Position numbers and translations under genes: made by a program. The notes under the pieces are model-generated. The model was not told the DNA's origin. It was given only the letters and a program-made list of their open reading frames with translations, and did not search any database. Shown piece by piece: positions 45,885 through 54,086 of a stretch of 64,000 bases of DNA; position 1 is the first letter of the stretch; each line of letters starts with the position of its first letter. Origin of the DNA: Armatimonadota bacterium (GTDB taxonomy: Bacteria > Armatimonadota > Fimbriimonadia > Fimbriimonadales > Fimbriimonadaceae); NCBI GenBank assembly GCA_018268355.1, contig JAFDWR010000002.1, positions 1-64,000 on the forward strand. The letters run 5' to 3'.

Positions 45885-46745
45885 GTGAACCTGAAGACCA
45901 TCGCTCTCATGACCTGCGCTCTCGCCCTCGTTGGCGGCGCGACGGGTATCGCGCAAACCAAGAAGAAGTCGTCGAAGTCGAGCAGCAAGAGCTCGCGCGG
46001 CTACCGACCGACCGAAGTTGCTCTCGTCGGCATCAAGCTTTACGACACGGGTGTCCGCGTCGTCAATGTCTACGGCTCGCCCGACATGATCGAGGCCGTG
46101 AACATTGGCTCGTCGAACGCCGGCGGTGGCGGTGGCGGCAACGGTGAAGGCGGCGGCGGTGGCGGCGGTCTTCGCACGCCGAGCGGCCAGCCTGCTGCAG
46201 CTCCTGGCGCAGCCCAGAATTATCCGCTCTCGCGACCGGATGGCGAATTCGCCTTCGGTGACAGCGAGCTCATGCGACAAGGCAAGGAAGGACGGGGTGG
46301 CGGAGAGACCGGACTCGGTGGCGAAGGCGGCGGACAAGGCGGTCGACCTGGCCCCGGTGGTCCTGGTGGCGGAAGCCCCGGCCCTGACGGTCGAGGCGGC
46401 GGTGGCGTCGGCGGCGGCAGCAGCGAGCAAACCGAGCTCACCCGCTGGATTTACAAGCGCAACAACTCGAAGTACGGTTTTGTCATGGACAAGTTCAACC
46501 GAGTCATCCAGATCGAAGCGATCGGTCTGAAGAACACTCGAGCTCGAACGAGCCGCGGCGTCACCTTCGGCGACAGCTTTGCGAAGATCATCAAGGCCTA
46601 CGGTGCTCCGGATGGCTACGAAGTCGGCGGTAACAACGTGACCGTTCGATACCTCACCGCAAAGAAGGTTGCCTTCCGATTGAACCGAGTCCAGAAGGAC
46701 AAGCCGTACGTGGTCACGGGCATCGTGGTCGCGGCCGGTAAGTAA
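45885..46745 (+). CDS. secreted Gly-rich protein with duplicated BamE-like motif
   Basis: 286-residue exported protein (signal peptide MNLKTIALMTCALALVGGATGIAQ). After a Lys/Ser-rich linker it has the motif GIKLYDTGVRVVNVYGSPDMIE (about 52-72), a 100-residue Gly-rich linker (80-185), a short beta segment RWIYKRNNSKYGFVMDKFNRVIQIE, and a second copy GVTFGDSFAKIIKAYGAPDGYE (about 222-243). The motif resembles the BamE/SmpA-like GxT...V...G.Pd element of small lipoproteins. Start is GTG 45885 with GGAGGA 11 bases upstream. It ends 22 bases before dnaG. Function unknown. Confidence 0.65.
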   Translation: MNLKTIALMTCALALVGGATGIAQTKKKSSKSSSKSSRGYRPTEVALVGIKLYDTGVRVVNVYGSPDMIEAVNIGSSNAGGGGGGNGEGGGGGGGLRTPSGQPAAAPGAAQNYPLSRPDGEFAFGDSELMRQGKEGRGGGETGLGGEGGGQGGRPGPGGPGGGSPGPDGRGGGGVGGGSSEQTELTRWIYKRNNSKYGFVMDKFNRVIQIEAIGLKNTRARTSRGVTFGDSFAKIIKAYGAPDGYEVGGNNVTVRYLTAKKVAFRLNRVQKDKPYVVTGIVVAAGK

Positions 46746-46767
46746 GACCAACCTCAGAGGCTGAACA

Positions 46768-48522
46768 TTGGCCGACGAGCGCGACGATATTCGATCTAGA
46801 GTCAGTATCGTTGAGCTTGTCGGCCAACGTGTTCGTCTGACCCGTGCCGGGAAGGATTGGAAGGGCCTCTGCCCCTTCCACGACGACAAGACCCCCTCCT
46901 TCACCGTCTCCGAACGCTTCGGAACCTATCGCTGTTGGGCTTGCGGCGAGCACGGCGACATCTTCACTTGGGTCATGAAGACCCAAAACGTCGAGTTCGG
47001 CGAAGCGATACAACAACTCGCCGACATCGCCGGGGTCAAGCTCGAACGAAAGGGCGCCCCGCGCCCCGAGCAAAAAGCCGAACGCGAGCTCGCCCGCGCG
47101 GCGATGGAGGACGCCCTCCTCTTCTTCCGCGAGGAGCTCGCCCGCAGCGAAGCCGCGAAGGCCTATCTCACCCGCCGCGACCTACCCCTTGACGTTGTCC
47201 AAGCCTGGGAGATGGGCTACGCCCCCGACAACGGTGAGGCGATCACTGTCTATCTCAAGCGCAAGGGCCACAGCCTTAACCTGTGCAAAGAGCTCTTCCT
47301 TGTGGACCAAGACCCGAGCGGCGGCTTCTTCGACAAGTTTCGGGGGCGGCTCATGTTCCCGATCCGCGACGAACAAGGCCACCTCGTCGCCTTTGGAGGA
47401 CGGCTGCTTGGCGATGGCCAACCGAAGTACATCAACAGCTCCGACACCCCGCTCTTCCGCAAGAGCCGCGTGCTGTATGGCCTCCACCGCGCGCGCGACG
47501 TCGCCTCGAAGGAGCGCCACCTGGTCCTCTGCGAAGGCTATCTCGATGTCATCGCTTGTCACCGGGCGAAGGTCACGACCGCGGTTGCGTCCCTCGGAAC
47601 CGCCTTCACCCCCGACCACGCGAAGCTGATCAAGCGGTGGGCGGACGACGTCACGCTGCTCTACGACGCTGATGAGGCTGGACAAAAGGCGACCGAGAAG
47701 GCGCTGGAAATCCTAGAAGAGACGGGTCTGCGCGTCAAGATCGCCCAGATGCCAGCGGGCGACGACCCGGATACCCTCTTGAAGCGCGACGGTGCGGGAA
47801 GCGTCCTTAAAGTTGTTCAAGACAGCCAGTCACCGATGGACTTTCGCTTCCGACGCCTGGAGAAGAAGTTGAAACCCGCGGACGGCGCCTTTTGGGAAGA
47901 GGCGGTCCAAATCCTCGCCACCGCGAAGAGCGACCTTGAGTTCGACAAGCATGTCGTCCGACTCGCCGGCCTGTATCCCGAGATCCCCAACCCCGTGCAG
48001 GCCCAATCGGCCCTGCGCCGATGGGTGGGGCGGGTGCGCAAGGGCCAGCCCGGACCCGCGCCAGTGGCCCGATCGAAGGCGAGGCACGAGCCAATCCCCA
48101 ACCTCAAGATTCACTCCGCCGAAGCGGCGATCTTCCGGGGCCTGTTTGAGCCGACCACGTCGGCAAAGTCGCACGAGGTGGTGAAGGGTGACCAGTGGCT
48201 GACCGTCGCCGGTCGAGAACTCGCCGCCGAAATCCTCACTGCCCTTCCCCAGCCGCCCGACCCCGACGAGCAAGACCTTTGGGTGCACCGCATCGAGAAC
48301 CCCGAGATGGTGCAGCTTCTCACCCTCATTGCCGAGGACCGGCGGTTCCAACCCTTCGGCGAGCAGCAGCTTACCGATGCCCTGACTGAACTCAAAAAGC
48401 GCCTTGAACAGGCAGAACTCCAAGACCTGAAAAAGGAATCGGGCAAGGGTAACGAGATAGTTGCGCGGTTAAAGAAGATGCGCCCGAAATACGATAAATC
48501 AGTGGAAACTGATATGTTTTAA
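46768..48522 (+). CDS. dnaG: DNA primase
   Basis: 584-residue primase. CHC2 zinc-finger with C35, H38, C56 and C59 (CPFHDDKTPSF ... CWACG), catalytic core with FRGRLMFPIRDEQGHLVAFGGR, TOPRIM motifs VLCEGYLDV and LLYDADEAG, and a helical C-terminal part for helicase interaction. Synthesises RNA primers for the replisome. TTG 46768 with AGAGG seven bases upstream; the frame has no ATG nearby. Forms the classical macromolecular-synthesis pair with rpoD, here separated by 156 bases and a promoter. Confidence 0.96.
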   Translation: MADERDDIRSRVSIVELVGQRVRLTRAGKDWKGLCPFHDDKTPSFTVSERFGTYRCWACGEHGDIFTWVMKTQNVEFGEAIQQLADIAGVKLERKGAPRPEQKAERELARAAMEDALLFFREELARSEAAKAYLTRRDLPLDVVQAWEMGYAPDNGEAITVYLKRKGHSLNLCKELFLVDQDPSGGFFDKFRGRLMFPIRDEQGHLVAFGGRLLGDGQPKYINSSDTPLFRKSRVLYGLHRARDVASKERHLVLCEGYLDVIACHRAKVTTAVASLGTAFTPDHAKLIKRWADDVTLLYDADEAGQKATEKALEILEETGLRVKIAQMPAGDDPDTLLKRDGAGSVLKVVQDSQSPMDFRFRRLEKKLKPADGAFWEEAVQILATAKSDLEFDKHVVRLAGLYPEIPNPVQAQSALRRWVGRVRKGQPGPAPVARSKARHEPIPNLKIHSAEAAIFRGLFEPTTSAKSHEVVKGDQWLTVAGRELAAEILTALPQPPDPDEQDLWVHRIENPEMVQLLTLIAEDRRFQPFGEQQLTDALTELKKRLEQAELQDLKKESGKGNEIVARLKKMRPKYDKSVETDMF

Positions 48523-48584
48523 CATCAGTGAGGGCTGTCGCGTCCCTTCAGATTCAAAAAGACCCACATTCCTTAAAAAAATGC

Positions 48585-48613
48585 TTGGGAATTTGTGAAT
48601 CTTGCGATACAGT
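48585..48613 (+). promoter_or_regulatory. promoter of rpoD
   Basis: TTGGGA (48585-48590), a 17-base spacer and TACAGT (48608-48613). Transcription would start near 48620 with a leader of about 59 bases carrying GAGGGG eight bases before ATG 48679. Confidence 0.55.
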
Positions 48614-48678
48614 GTTCAACGTCATTTTCGCAATGGGTCTTCCGGGACCTCGTGAGGATGAAAAGAGGGGATCATCAC

Positions 48679-49674
48679 ATGGCGTCTGCCAAATCGTTGG
48701 ATCAAGCACTGCTCGGAACGAATTTAGAAGCAATCACTGCCCAAAACGACCAGGACATGAGCACCGCCGAGGACCAAGGTTACGTCCACGGCCACCGCTA
48801 TCCCATGGTCGATGCGCACGCAGTCACCAGCGACGGAGCCATTGATGACTCCGTGCGCATGTGGCTGAAGAAGATTGGGCGAATTCCACTTCTCACCGTT
48901 GAACAAGAGTCGGCCGTCGCGCGCCACGCCCGTTCAGGTTGCATGGAGTGCAAGTCACTCCTCATCGAAGCCAACCTGCGGCTCGTCGTCAGCATCGCCA
49001 AGCGCTTTGTCGGACGCGGCCTCACCATGCAAGACCTCATCCAAGAGGGCAACATGGGCCTCATCCGCGCGGTCGAGAAGTTCGACGCCGATCGCGGCTT
49101 CCGATTCAGCACCTATGCCACGTGGTGGATCCGCCAGGCGATCAGCCGGGCGATTAGCGACCACGGCCGCACCATCCGCGTCCCCGTCCACACCCTCGAG
49201 GCGGTCAACCGGATGCTCAAGTGCGCGGGCGCGCTCCAGCACAAGCTGGGCCGCGATGCCACTGCCGAAGAGATCGGCCAGGAGCTCGGCATCCACGCCG
49301 ACAAGGTTCACGAATTTCTCCACGCGATCAACGACCCGCTCTCGCTCGAGATGTCGGTCGGCGAAAGCGAAGACTCGTCGCTCGGCGAATTCATCGTCGA
49401 CCGCAAGCTGGAAACGGCGATGGATGCCGCGATTCGGAGCGTGGCCCGCGATAAGATCGAGCGCGTCCTCGCCACCCTCGGCGACCGCGAGCGCGACGTC
49501 ATCGCCATGCGCTACGGCCTTTTGGACGGCCAGCCGCACACCCTCGAAGAGGTTGCGCGCGCGTTCCAAGTCACCCGAGAGCGGATCAGGCAGATCGAAC
49601 AAAAGGGTCTCAAGAAGCTGAAGCACCCCTCAAGAGCGAAATTGCTTCAAGAAGCTGCAGAAGAACTTCGATAA
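48679..49674 (+). CDS. rpoD: primary RNA polymerase sigma factor (sigma-70 type)
   Basis: 331-residue sigma factor. Region 1.2 ([22 protein letters not shown]), region 2 ([61 protein letters not shown]), region 3 ([12 protein letters not shown]...) and region 4 with the helix-turn-helix [38 protein letters not shown] are complete. Region 1.1 is essentially missing, so the protein is short for a principal sigma factor. GAGGGG eight bases upstream supports ATG 48679. It lies downstream of dnaG as usual. Confidence 0.95.
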   Translation: MASAKSLDQALLGTNLEAITAQNDQDMSTAEDQGYVHGHRYPMVDAHAVTSDGAIDDSVRMWLKKIGRIPLLTVEQESAVARHARSGCMECKSLLIEANLRLVVSIAKRFVGRGLTMQDLIQEGNMGLIRAVEKFDADRGFRFSTYATWWIRQAISRAISDHGRTIRVPVHTLEAVNRMLKCAGALQHKLGRDATAEEIGQELGIHADKVHEFLHAINDPLSLEMSVGESEDSSLGEFIVDRKLETAMDAAIRSVARDKIERVLATLGDRERDVIAMRYGLLDGQPHTLEEVARAFQVTRERIRQIEQKGLKKLKHPSRAKLLQEAAEELR

Positions 49675-49694
49675 ATGGCGTCATAAAAAGCGAT

Positions 49695-50213
49695 ATGCGA
49701 ACGCCGGAGGCTCAAGTTCTCCTCGCGGACGGGACAACCGTTCCGCTGGCGTCGCTATATTCCCAAGGCCCGATTGCCCTCGTCTTCCTTCGCCACTTCG
49801 GCTGCATCTTTTGTCGCCGGTTTGTCAGCAAGCTGAAGCGGGCAACCTGCCTGCGAATTGTCCTCGTTGGCATGGCCGATCCGGCAGAGACCCAGCGCTT
49901 CGCGGCCACCTTCGGCGTGAAGAACACGTTCATCTGTGACCCCTCACGCGAGCTCTATCGCCAGTTCGGGCTTGAGCGAGGCCGTCTCAGCCAGGTCGTT
50001 GGTCCGAAGGTCTGGAAGAGCGCGATGGGTGCAGCCCGGTTTGGCGTGGGCAAGGTGGTTGGCGACCCGCTCCAGCTTTCGGGGGCGTTTATCATCAACA
50101 CCTGTGGCGAAGTGATCTGGTCGAAGCGCGCCCATGCGGCGGGCGACGACCCCACCCTTCCCGAGCTTTGTGATGCCCTCCTCAGCGCAGAGATGTGCTG
50201 CGGCGAGAGCTAG
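49695..50213 (+). CDS. peroxiredoxin-like protein (AhpC/TSA, PRXL2-type)
   Basis: 172-residue thioredoxin-fold protein: FLRHFGCIFCRRFVSKL with a CxxC in place of the single peroxidatic cysteine, as in PRXL2/SelU-like members, then LVGMADPAETQRFAATFGV and FICDPSRELYRQFGL. A C-terminal CC doublet (AEMCCGES) is noteworthy. Probably a redox enzyme of the cytosol with unknown substrate. Stop overlaps the stop of the opposing phosphatase gene in CTAG. ATG 49695 follows 20 bases after rpoD. Confidence 0.82.
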   Translation: MRTPEAQVLLADGTTVPLASLYSQGPIALVFLRHFGCIFCRRFVSKLKRATCLRIVLVGMADPAETQRFAATFGVKNTFICDPSRELYRQFGLERGRLSQVVGPKVWKSAMGAARFGVGKVVGDPLQLSGAFIINTCGEVIWSKRAHAAGDDPTLPELCDALLSAEMCCGES

Positions 50214-50935
50214 AGACCTGCCCCTTTCGGGAAGAGCAGCCAGTCGCGGTCGATGCGCTTGCCGTGGGCAAACTGGAGCTCATTGAACGCTTCCCCGCTC
50301 GCGAGCACGGTCTGCAGACCCACTTCCCGCGCCATCACGATGATCGCCGCCGCGTCATAGAGGCATTCGCCGCCCGCGACCATCCCCCGCAGTCGACCCG
50401 TGAGCAGCCAGGCCCCATCGATCACGAATGCGCCGCCATACCGCTGTTTACCGGGGATCGCGCCAAGACGTCCGATCGCCGACTTGTCATAGGAAACCAG
50501 GTGATAGGGCTCAATTGGCCCGGGAGCGATCTCGGCGAGGGGATTGCCGTTGAGGGTTGCGCCCGCCCCCGCCTCGCCAAGGTAGAGCTCGTCGAGGTCG
50601 GGGAGAAAAACGCCGCCCTGGACCAGCTTGCCGCCCTCCATTCGCGCGATGGAGACACCCCAGAGCGGCGACCCAAAGACGTAGTTGCTGGTGCCGTCGA
50701 TGGGGTCGAGCAGCCATCCGCTCGCCTCAAGCGAGCCGGTGAGCCCCTCTTCTTCGCCCCAGATCCCGGCTTCTGGCTCAATCCGCTCGATTTCGCCACG
50801 CAGGTAGCCCTCGATGTCGCGGTCGACGTGACTCACCAGCGTGCCGTCGGGCTTGCGTTCGACCTCCAGCGACGACCGCTGGAGCTGGCCCATGCTTCCC
50901 GCCACGCGGAGCATCCTCTCGATCTCTCGGAGCAT
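50210..50935 (-). CDS. inositol monophosphatase family protein
   Basis: 241-residue Mg-dependent phosphatase. Metal ligand motifs GEEEG and WLLDPIDGTSNYV are intact; the C-terminal metal motif is YDAAAIIVMAREVG in place of W(D/E)xAA. Members dephosphorylate inositol phosphates, histidinol phosphate (HisN), or nucleotides (CysQ); which one cannot be told. CATAAT lies six bases before ATG 50935, a leaderless signature; frame extension upstream overlaps the antisense of the next gene and is not family-like. Confidence 0.87.
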   Translation of the reverse strand: MLREIERMLRVAGSMGQLQRSSLEVERKPDGTLVSHVDRDIEGYLRGEIERIEPEAGIWGEEEGLTGSLEASGWLLDPIDGTSNYVFGSPLWGVSIARMEGGKLVQGGVFLPDLDELYLGEAGAGATLNGNPLAEIAPGPIEPYHLVSYDKSAIGRLGAIPGKQRYGGAFVIDGAWLLTGRLRGMVAGGECLYDAAAIIVMAREVGLQTVLASGEAFNELQFAHGKRIDRDWLLFPKGAGL

Positions 50936-50964
50936 GTCGAGATTATGGCGGGATTCGCCCCGGC

Positions 50965-52140
50965 TTAGCGGGCGGGCTTCGCGAGGAGCGCCTTCGCGGT
51001 CGCGCGGGAGAGCTTCTGGTACTTCCACTCCTTCTTCCACCGCTCGCGGAGGACCTGCTTGGACGGGCTGAATTCGACCACCGCAACCGACTTTCCGCGA
51101 GTCAGAATAACTTGCTTCCAATCAGAGACCTTGACCTCATCCACCTTCTTACCGATCAGTTCAACCTGCTCCCGGCCAATCAGCCAGAGTCCCTTGAGAG
51201 GCACAAAAGACTGCATCACCGGGGCCGGACGACTCGAGGCACTGCTAGAGAATCCTGACACTGGCTTGGGCCACCCTACTCGCCAAAAGTGAGACTGGCC
51301 CGAGATTGCATCGATCCGCACCCAAGCCCAACCAAAGTCTGCGTTCGACTGCGGAGGCGTTGGCTGCAGAGCAAAGCGAAACTCGTAAGTAAGCACTTGG
51401 GCACCTTCTACATTCAGGTAGGGCCGGAAGCGAGGGGATCCAAGCACGGGCTCGGTCGATGTCCAGTACACGAGAGCCCACTGAGGTATCGCATTTGACT
51501 CCATCAAGGTAAGGCCGCTCACGCCGCCTTCTCGACTCGCCAGCGTCGCCGCGCTGTTAAGCGCCTCGGTGTACTTGACGATTGGGCCCGCAGGGCCGAT
51601 CCAACTCGGTCGATCAACGGGGAAGAATGCATCGATGACTCGTTCGCCGCTTGGTTCAAGAATGAATTGCGAGACCTGCCCCTCGGAACATTCAAAGCCA
51701 TCATGAATCGAAGATAGCTTGACGAATATCGCATCTTTCAATGGTTTATCCGGCTCACCGACATAATCTTGCCTCTCAATACGAGTCAGGACCTCCGAAG
51801 AAACCTGGTTTGAAGCTTGCAGAAGCTTTTGGCATCGTGAACGAACGACAGTCTCGTCAATATCCCGCCTTGAGGCATACGTCCTGCTGGAGAGACGGAA
51901 TCTTCTTAACCTTAGAGGCGACTCTTCTCCATAGTCAAGGTGAGCAACATCCCCACCACCAACGGGAACCTCCAGGACGTTCAAATTGATCACTTTTGAG
52001 AAATAGGGCTGAGGCAGTACTTGGCCAGGAATCGTCCAACTCGATGGTCGATCCATCGCGACTCGGATAAAGTCTTGGAACGGCGTGGCCTGTTGGCTAA
52101 AAGCCATGGGCGTTAAGGCACAAATGAATAGAGCCAGCAT
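50965..52140 (-). CDS. secreted protein of unknown function, paralogue 1
   Basis: 391-residue exported protein (signal peptide MLALFICALTPMAFSQQ). The mature part is beta-rich with many Ser/Pro residues and no recognised domain; in the middle is FQDF...VMDRPSSW, and near 190 ALVYWTSTEPVLGSPRFRPYL, which has a counterpart ATIFNESVEPVLRTPRFQPFL in the next gene. The last about 45 residues (LTRGKSVAVVEFSPSKQVLR and a KEWKYQKLSRATAKALL tail) are almost identical to those of the paralogue. AGGA about ten bases upstream of ATG 52140. Possibly a lineage-specific secreted family. Confidence 0.65.
   Translation of the reverse strand: MLALFICALTPMAFSQQATPFQDFIRVAMDRPSSWTIPGQVLPQPYFSKVINLNVLEVPVGGGDVAHLDYGEESPLRLRRFRLSSRTYASRRDIDETVVRSRCQKLLQASNQVSSEVLTRIERQDYVGEPDKPLKDAIFVKLSSIHDGFECSEGQVSQFILEPSGERVIDAFFPVDRPSWIGPAGPIVKYTEALNSAATLASREGGVSGLTLMESNAIPQWALVYWTSTEPVLGSPRFRPYLNVEGAQVLTYEFRFALQPTPPQSNADFGWAWVRIDAISGQSHFWRVGWPKPVSGFSSSASSRPAPVMQSFVPLKGLWLIGREQVELIGKKVDEVKVSDWKQVILTRGKSVAVVEFSPSKQVLRERWKKEWKYQKLSRATAKALLAKPAR
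50971..51105 (-). repeat. direct repeat copy A, 3' end of the first paralogue
   Basis: 135 bases matching 52236-52370 with about six differences counted by eye. It encodes the shared C-terminal 40 or so residues of both secreted paralogues, whereas the upstream parts of the two genes are only distantly similar. Confidence 0.85.
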
Positions 52141-52214
52141 GTTTCATTTCCTATCGGACCTAAAACCAAGTTCGGATCTCTGTAAACGTTTCGGAAACGG
52201 GATTGACGTAGACG

Positions 52215-53405
52215 TTAACGATGACCGGGTTGGGGGGCGGGCTTCGCGAGGAGCGCCTTCACGGTCGCGCGGCTGAGCTTCTGGTACTTCCACTCCTTCT
52301 TCCACCTCTCGCGGAGGACCTGCTTGGACAGGCTGAATTCGACCACCGCAACCGATTTTCCGCGAGTCAGGACGTATGTCTTCCAGTCCGTCGCCGAGCT
52401 TGCTTGCGTCGGGCTTCCCACGACGTTGATCGCCACCTTTCCAAGCATCCACTTACCGGAGACCGGCCGGAATCCAGCCGGAGGCCCGGGCACTGGCGTT
52501 GGCGACGAACCGCCGATTCTACCGCCCGAAGTTCCGTTGGAAGACTTCAACTCTACGGCATGGATCTGCCCCGTGAAGGCCTCGACATCGACATAGCCCA
52601 CGCTATACGGCTGATTTGGCTTTGGGGCAGACCCTGCGAAGTAGTAGCCGAAAGAGTACGAGACGCATGCCGCATCGGGATCGCCGAGGAACGGTTGGAA
52701 GCGCGGGGTTCGCAGCACGGGCTCTACAGATTCGTTGAAAATCGTCGCCCAATAGGGCCCTTTTGCGGGCAAGCTCTCGGTGAGCTGCGATGATCCCGAT
52801 TCCTGCACGAGCCGGTTGATGGCGATCTGCCGGGCTTGCTCGATCGTGATCTTCACGGTCGAAGGACCAATGAGCCGAAGCGGACGAAATCGCAATTCGC
52901 ACTCATAGAGGTCCTGAGCATTGGGCGAGAAGGTGAAGTGCGAAGTTCGCCGGTCTTCGACGGGGTACCCGTCGTAGGTTGGCCGTACCCACGCCTGAAC
53001 TGCGTCATTCGTTACGATCTCGTCGTCAAATCGGTAGAATCCGCGACTCAATTCTACAGCGCAGTCCTTTGCTGAATAGCCTGCAAGCTCGTACAACTGT
53101 GCAACTCTGCTCTTTAGCGCCAGAGAGTCAAAGGCGGCTTTGAGCGTTAGCTTGGACTGGTGGTTCACCACTGCTAGAATTCGATGTGGGAAATCTTTAC
53201 TCTGCCTAAGGAAAATCCACGGAGACGAGGCTCGGCTCACTAGACAAGTCCTGTCTTCGGAATCCTTGACGACCGGATCAAAGCCCTCCTGCGACTCTAT
53301 CGTCCAACCCGGTGACAGCCTAAGGGCTTCAACCAAGAATCGGTTGTGATCCACCACCCCGGCCTGACTTTGCAGACAACCGAAAAGCAAGAGCGACGAA
53401 AGCAT
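52215..53405 (-). CDS. secreted protein of unknown function, paralogue 2
   Basis: 396-residue exported protein with an N-terminal hydrophobic signal (MLSSLLLFGCLQSQ; an LFGC lipobox-like site is present, so it may be a lipoprotein). Overall organisation parallels the gene at 50965: EPVLRTPRFQPFL and a SYSFGYYF segment, then Pro/Gly-rich linker (SSPTPVPGPPAGF) and the shared basic end LTRGKSVAVVEFSLSKQVLR plus KYQKLSRATVKALLAKPA. Outside the C-terminus similarity is low. G-rich leader (GGGGG) before ATG 53405. Tandem duplication, with 74 bases between the genes. No family recognised. Confidence 0.65.
   Translation of the reverse strand: MLSSLLLFGCLQSQAGVVDHNRFLVEALRLSPGWTIESQEGFDPVVKDSEDRTCLVSRASSPWIFLRQSKDFPHRILAVVNHQSKLTLKAAFDSLALKSRVAQLYELAGYSAKDCAVELSRGFYRFDDEIVTNDAVQAWVRPTYDGYPVEDRRTSHFTFSPNAQDLYECELRFRPLRLIGPSTVKITIEQARQIAINRLVQESGSSQLTESLPAKGPYWATIFNESVEPVLRTPRFQPFLGDPDAACVSYSFGYYFAGSAPKPNQPYSVGYVDVEAFTGQIHAVELKSSNGTSGGRIGGSSPTPVPGPPAGFRPVSGKWMLGKVAINVVGSPTQASSATDWKTYVLTRGKSVAVVEFSLSKQVLRERWKKEWKYQKLSRATVKALLAKPAPQPGHR
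52236..52370 (-). repeat. direct repeat copy B, 3' end of the second paralogue
   Basis: Partner of 50971-51105; see there. About 95 percent identical over 135 bases by eye. Confidence 0.85.
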
Positions 53406-53495
53406 AAAATGAACCCCCAGACATGGCAGGTGGACCGGGCCTCAATCAACAGACTTCCAAGGCCGACCGCCTGTTTTGCTCAAGTCTAAACAAAA

Positions 53496-54086
53496 CTACC
53501 GAAGAGCGGCCACGACCTGGGCGAGCACCTTACCGCGGTGGCTGATCTGGTGTTTCTGGTCGGCGGTGAGGTCGGCCATCGTACACCCGAGCGAAGGCAG
53601 CCAGAAGATCGGGTCATAGCCAAACCCGCCCCCGCCGCTCGGTTCAAATCCAATCTGCCCCTCGCAGGTCGCCTCAAAGAGCTGGGTCGGCGCCCCCGGC
53701 ACCGCATAGGCCACCGAGCACCGAAACCGCGCGCCGCGCTCCTCCACCGGGACGCCGTCAAGCCGCTCCAGGATGATCCGCATCTTCTCCGGGAAGGGGG
53801 TTTCCTCGCCCGCGAACCGCTTGCTGTAGAGCCCTGGCTCGCCGCCCATCGCGTCGATTTCAAGCCCAGCGTCATCCGCAAGCGCGGGCAACCCCGTGAA
53901 CGCGGCCGCCGATTCCGCCTTGATCGCGCTGTTCGCGGCATAGGTGGTCCCGGTTTCGTCGGGCTCGGGCGCACCCGGAAAGTCGGCAAGGGTCAAGAAC
54001 TCGACGCCGGGGATTCCGCGCCGCAGAATGGTGAGCATTTCGCCCGCCTTCTTCACGTTGTGGGTTGCAATGACAATCTGTCTCAT
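53496..54086 (-). CDS. rdgB: RdgB/HAM1 non-canonical purine NTP pyrophosphatase
   Basis: 196-residue enzyme that hydrolyses dITP, ITP and XTP to protect DNA and RNA. MRQIVIATHNVKKAGEM is the N-terminal signature, with ETGTTYAANSAIKAESAA, LADDAGLEIDAMGGEPGLYSKRFAG (nucleotide-binding DDAGL) and a GGFGYDPIFW block. ATG 54086 overlaps the dnaB stop (ATGA); a longer open frame upstream is inside dnaB. Family length is typical. Linked to dnaB through coupling. Confidence 0.96.
   Translation of the reverse strand: MRQIVIATHNVKKAGEMLTILRRGIPGVEFLTLADFPGAPEPDETGTTYAANSAIKAESAAAFTGLPALADDAGLEIDAMGGEPGLYSKRFAGEETPFPEKMRIILERLDGVPVEERGARFRCSVAYAVPGAPTQLFEATCEGQIGFEPSGGGGFGYDPIFWLPSLGCTMADLTADQKHQISHRGKVLAQVVAALR

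Noticed and set aside
50971-52370. Repeat pair as a mobile element or IS ends
   Set aside because: Direct repeats lie within coding ends of paralogues; no transposase or terminal inverted repeats.
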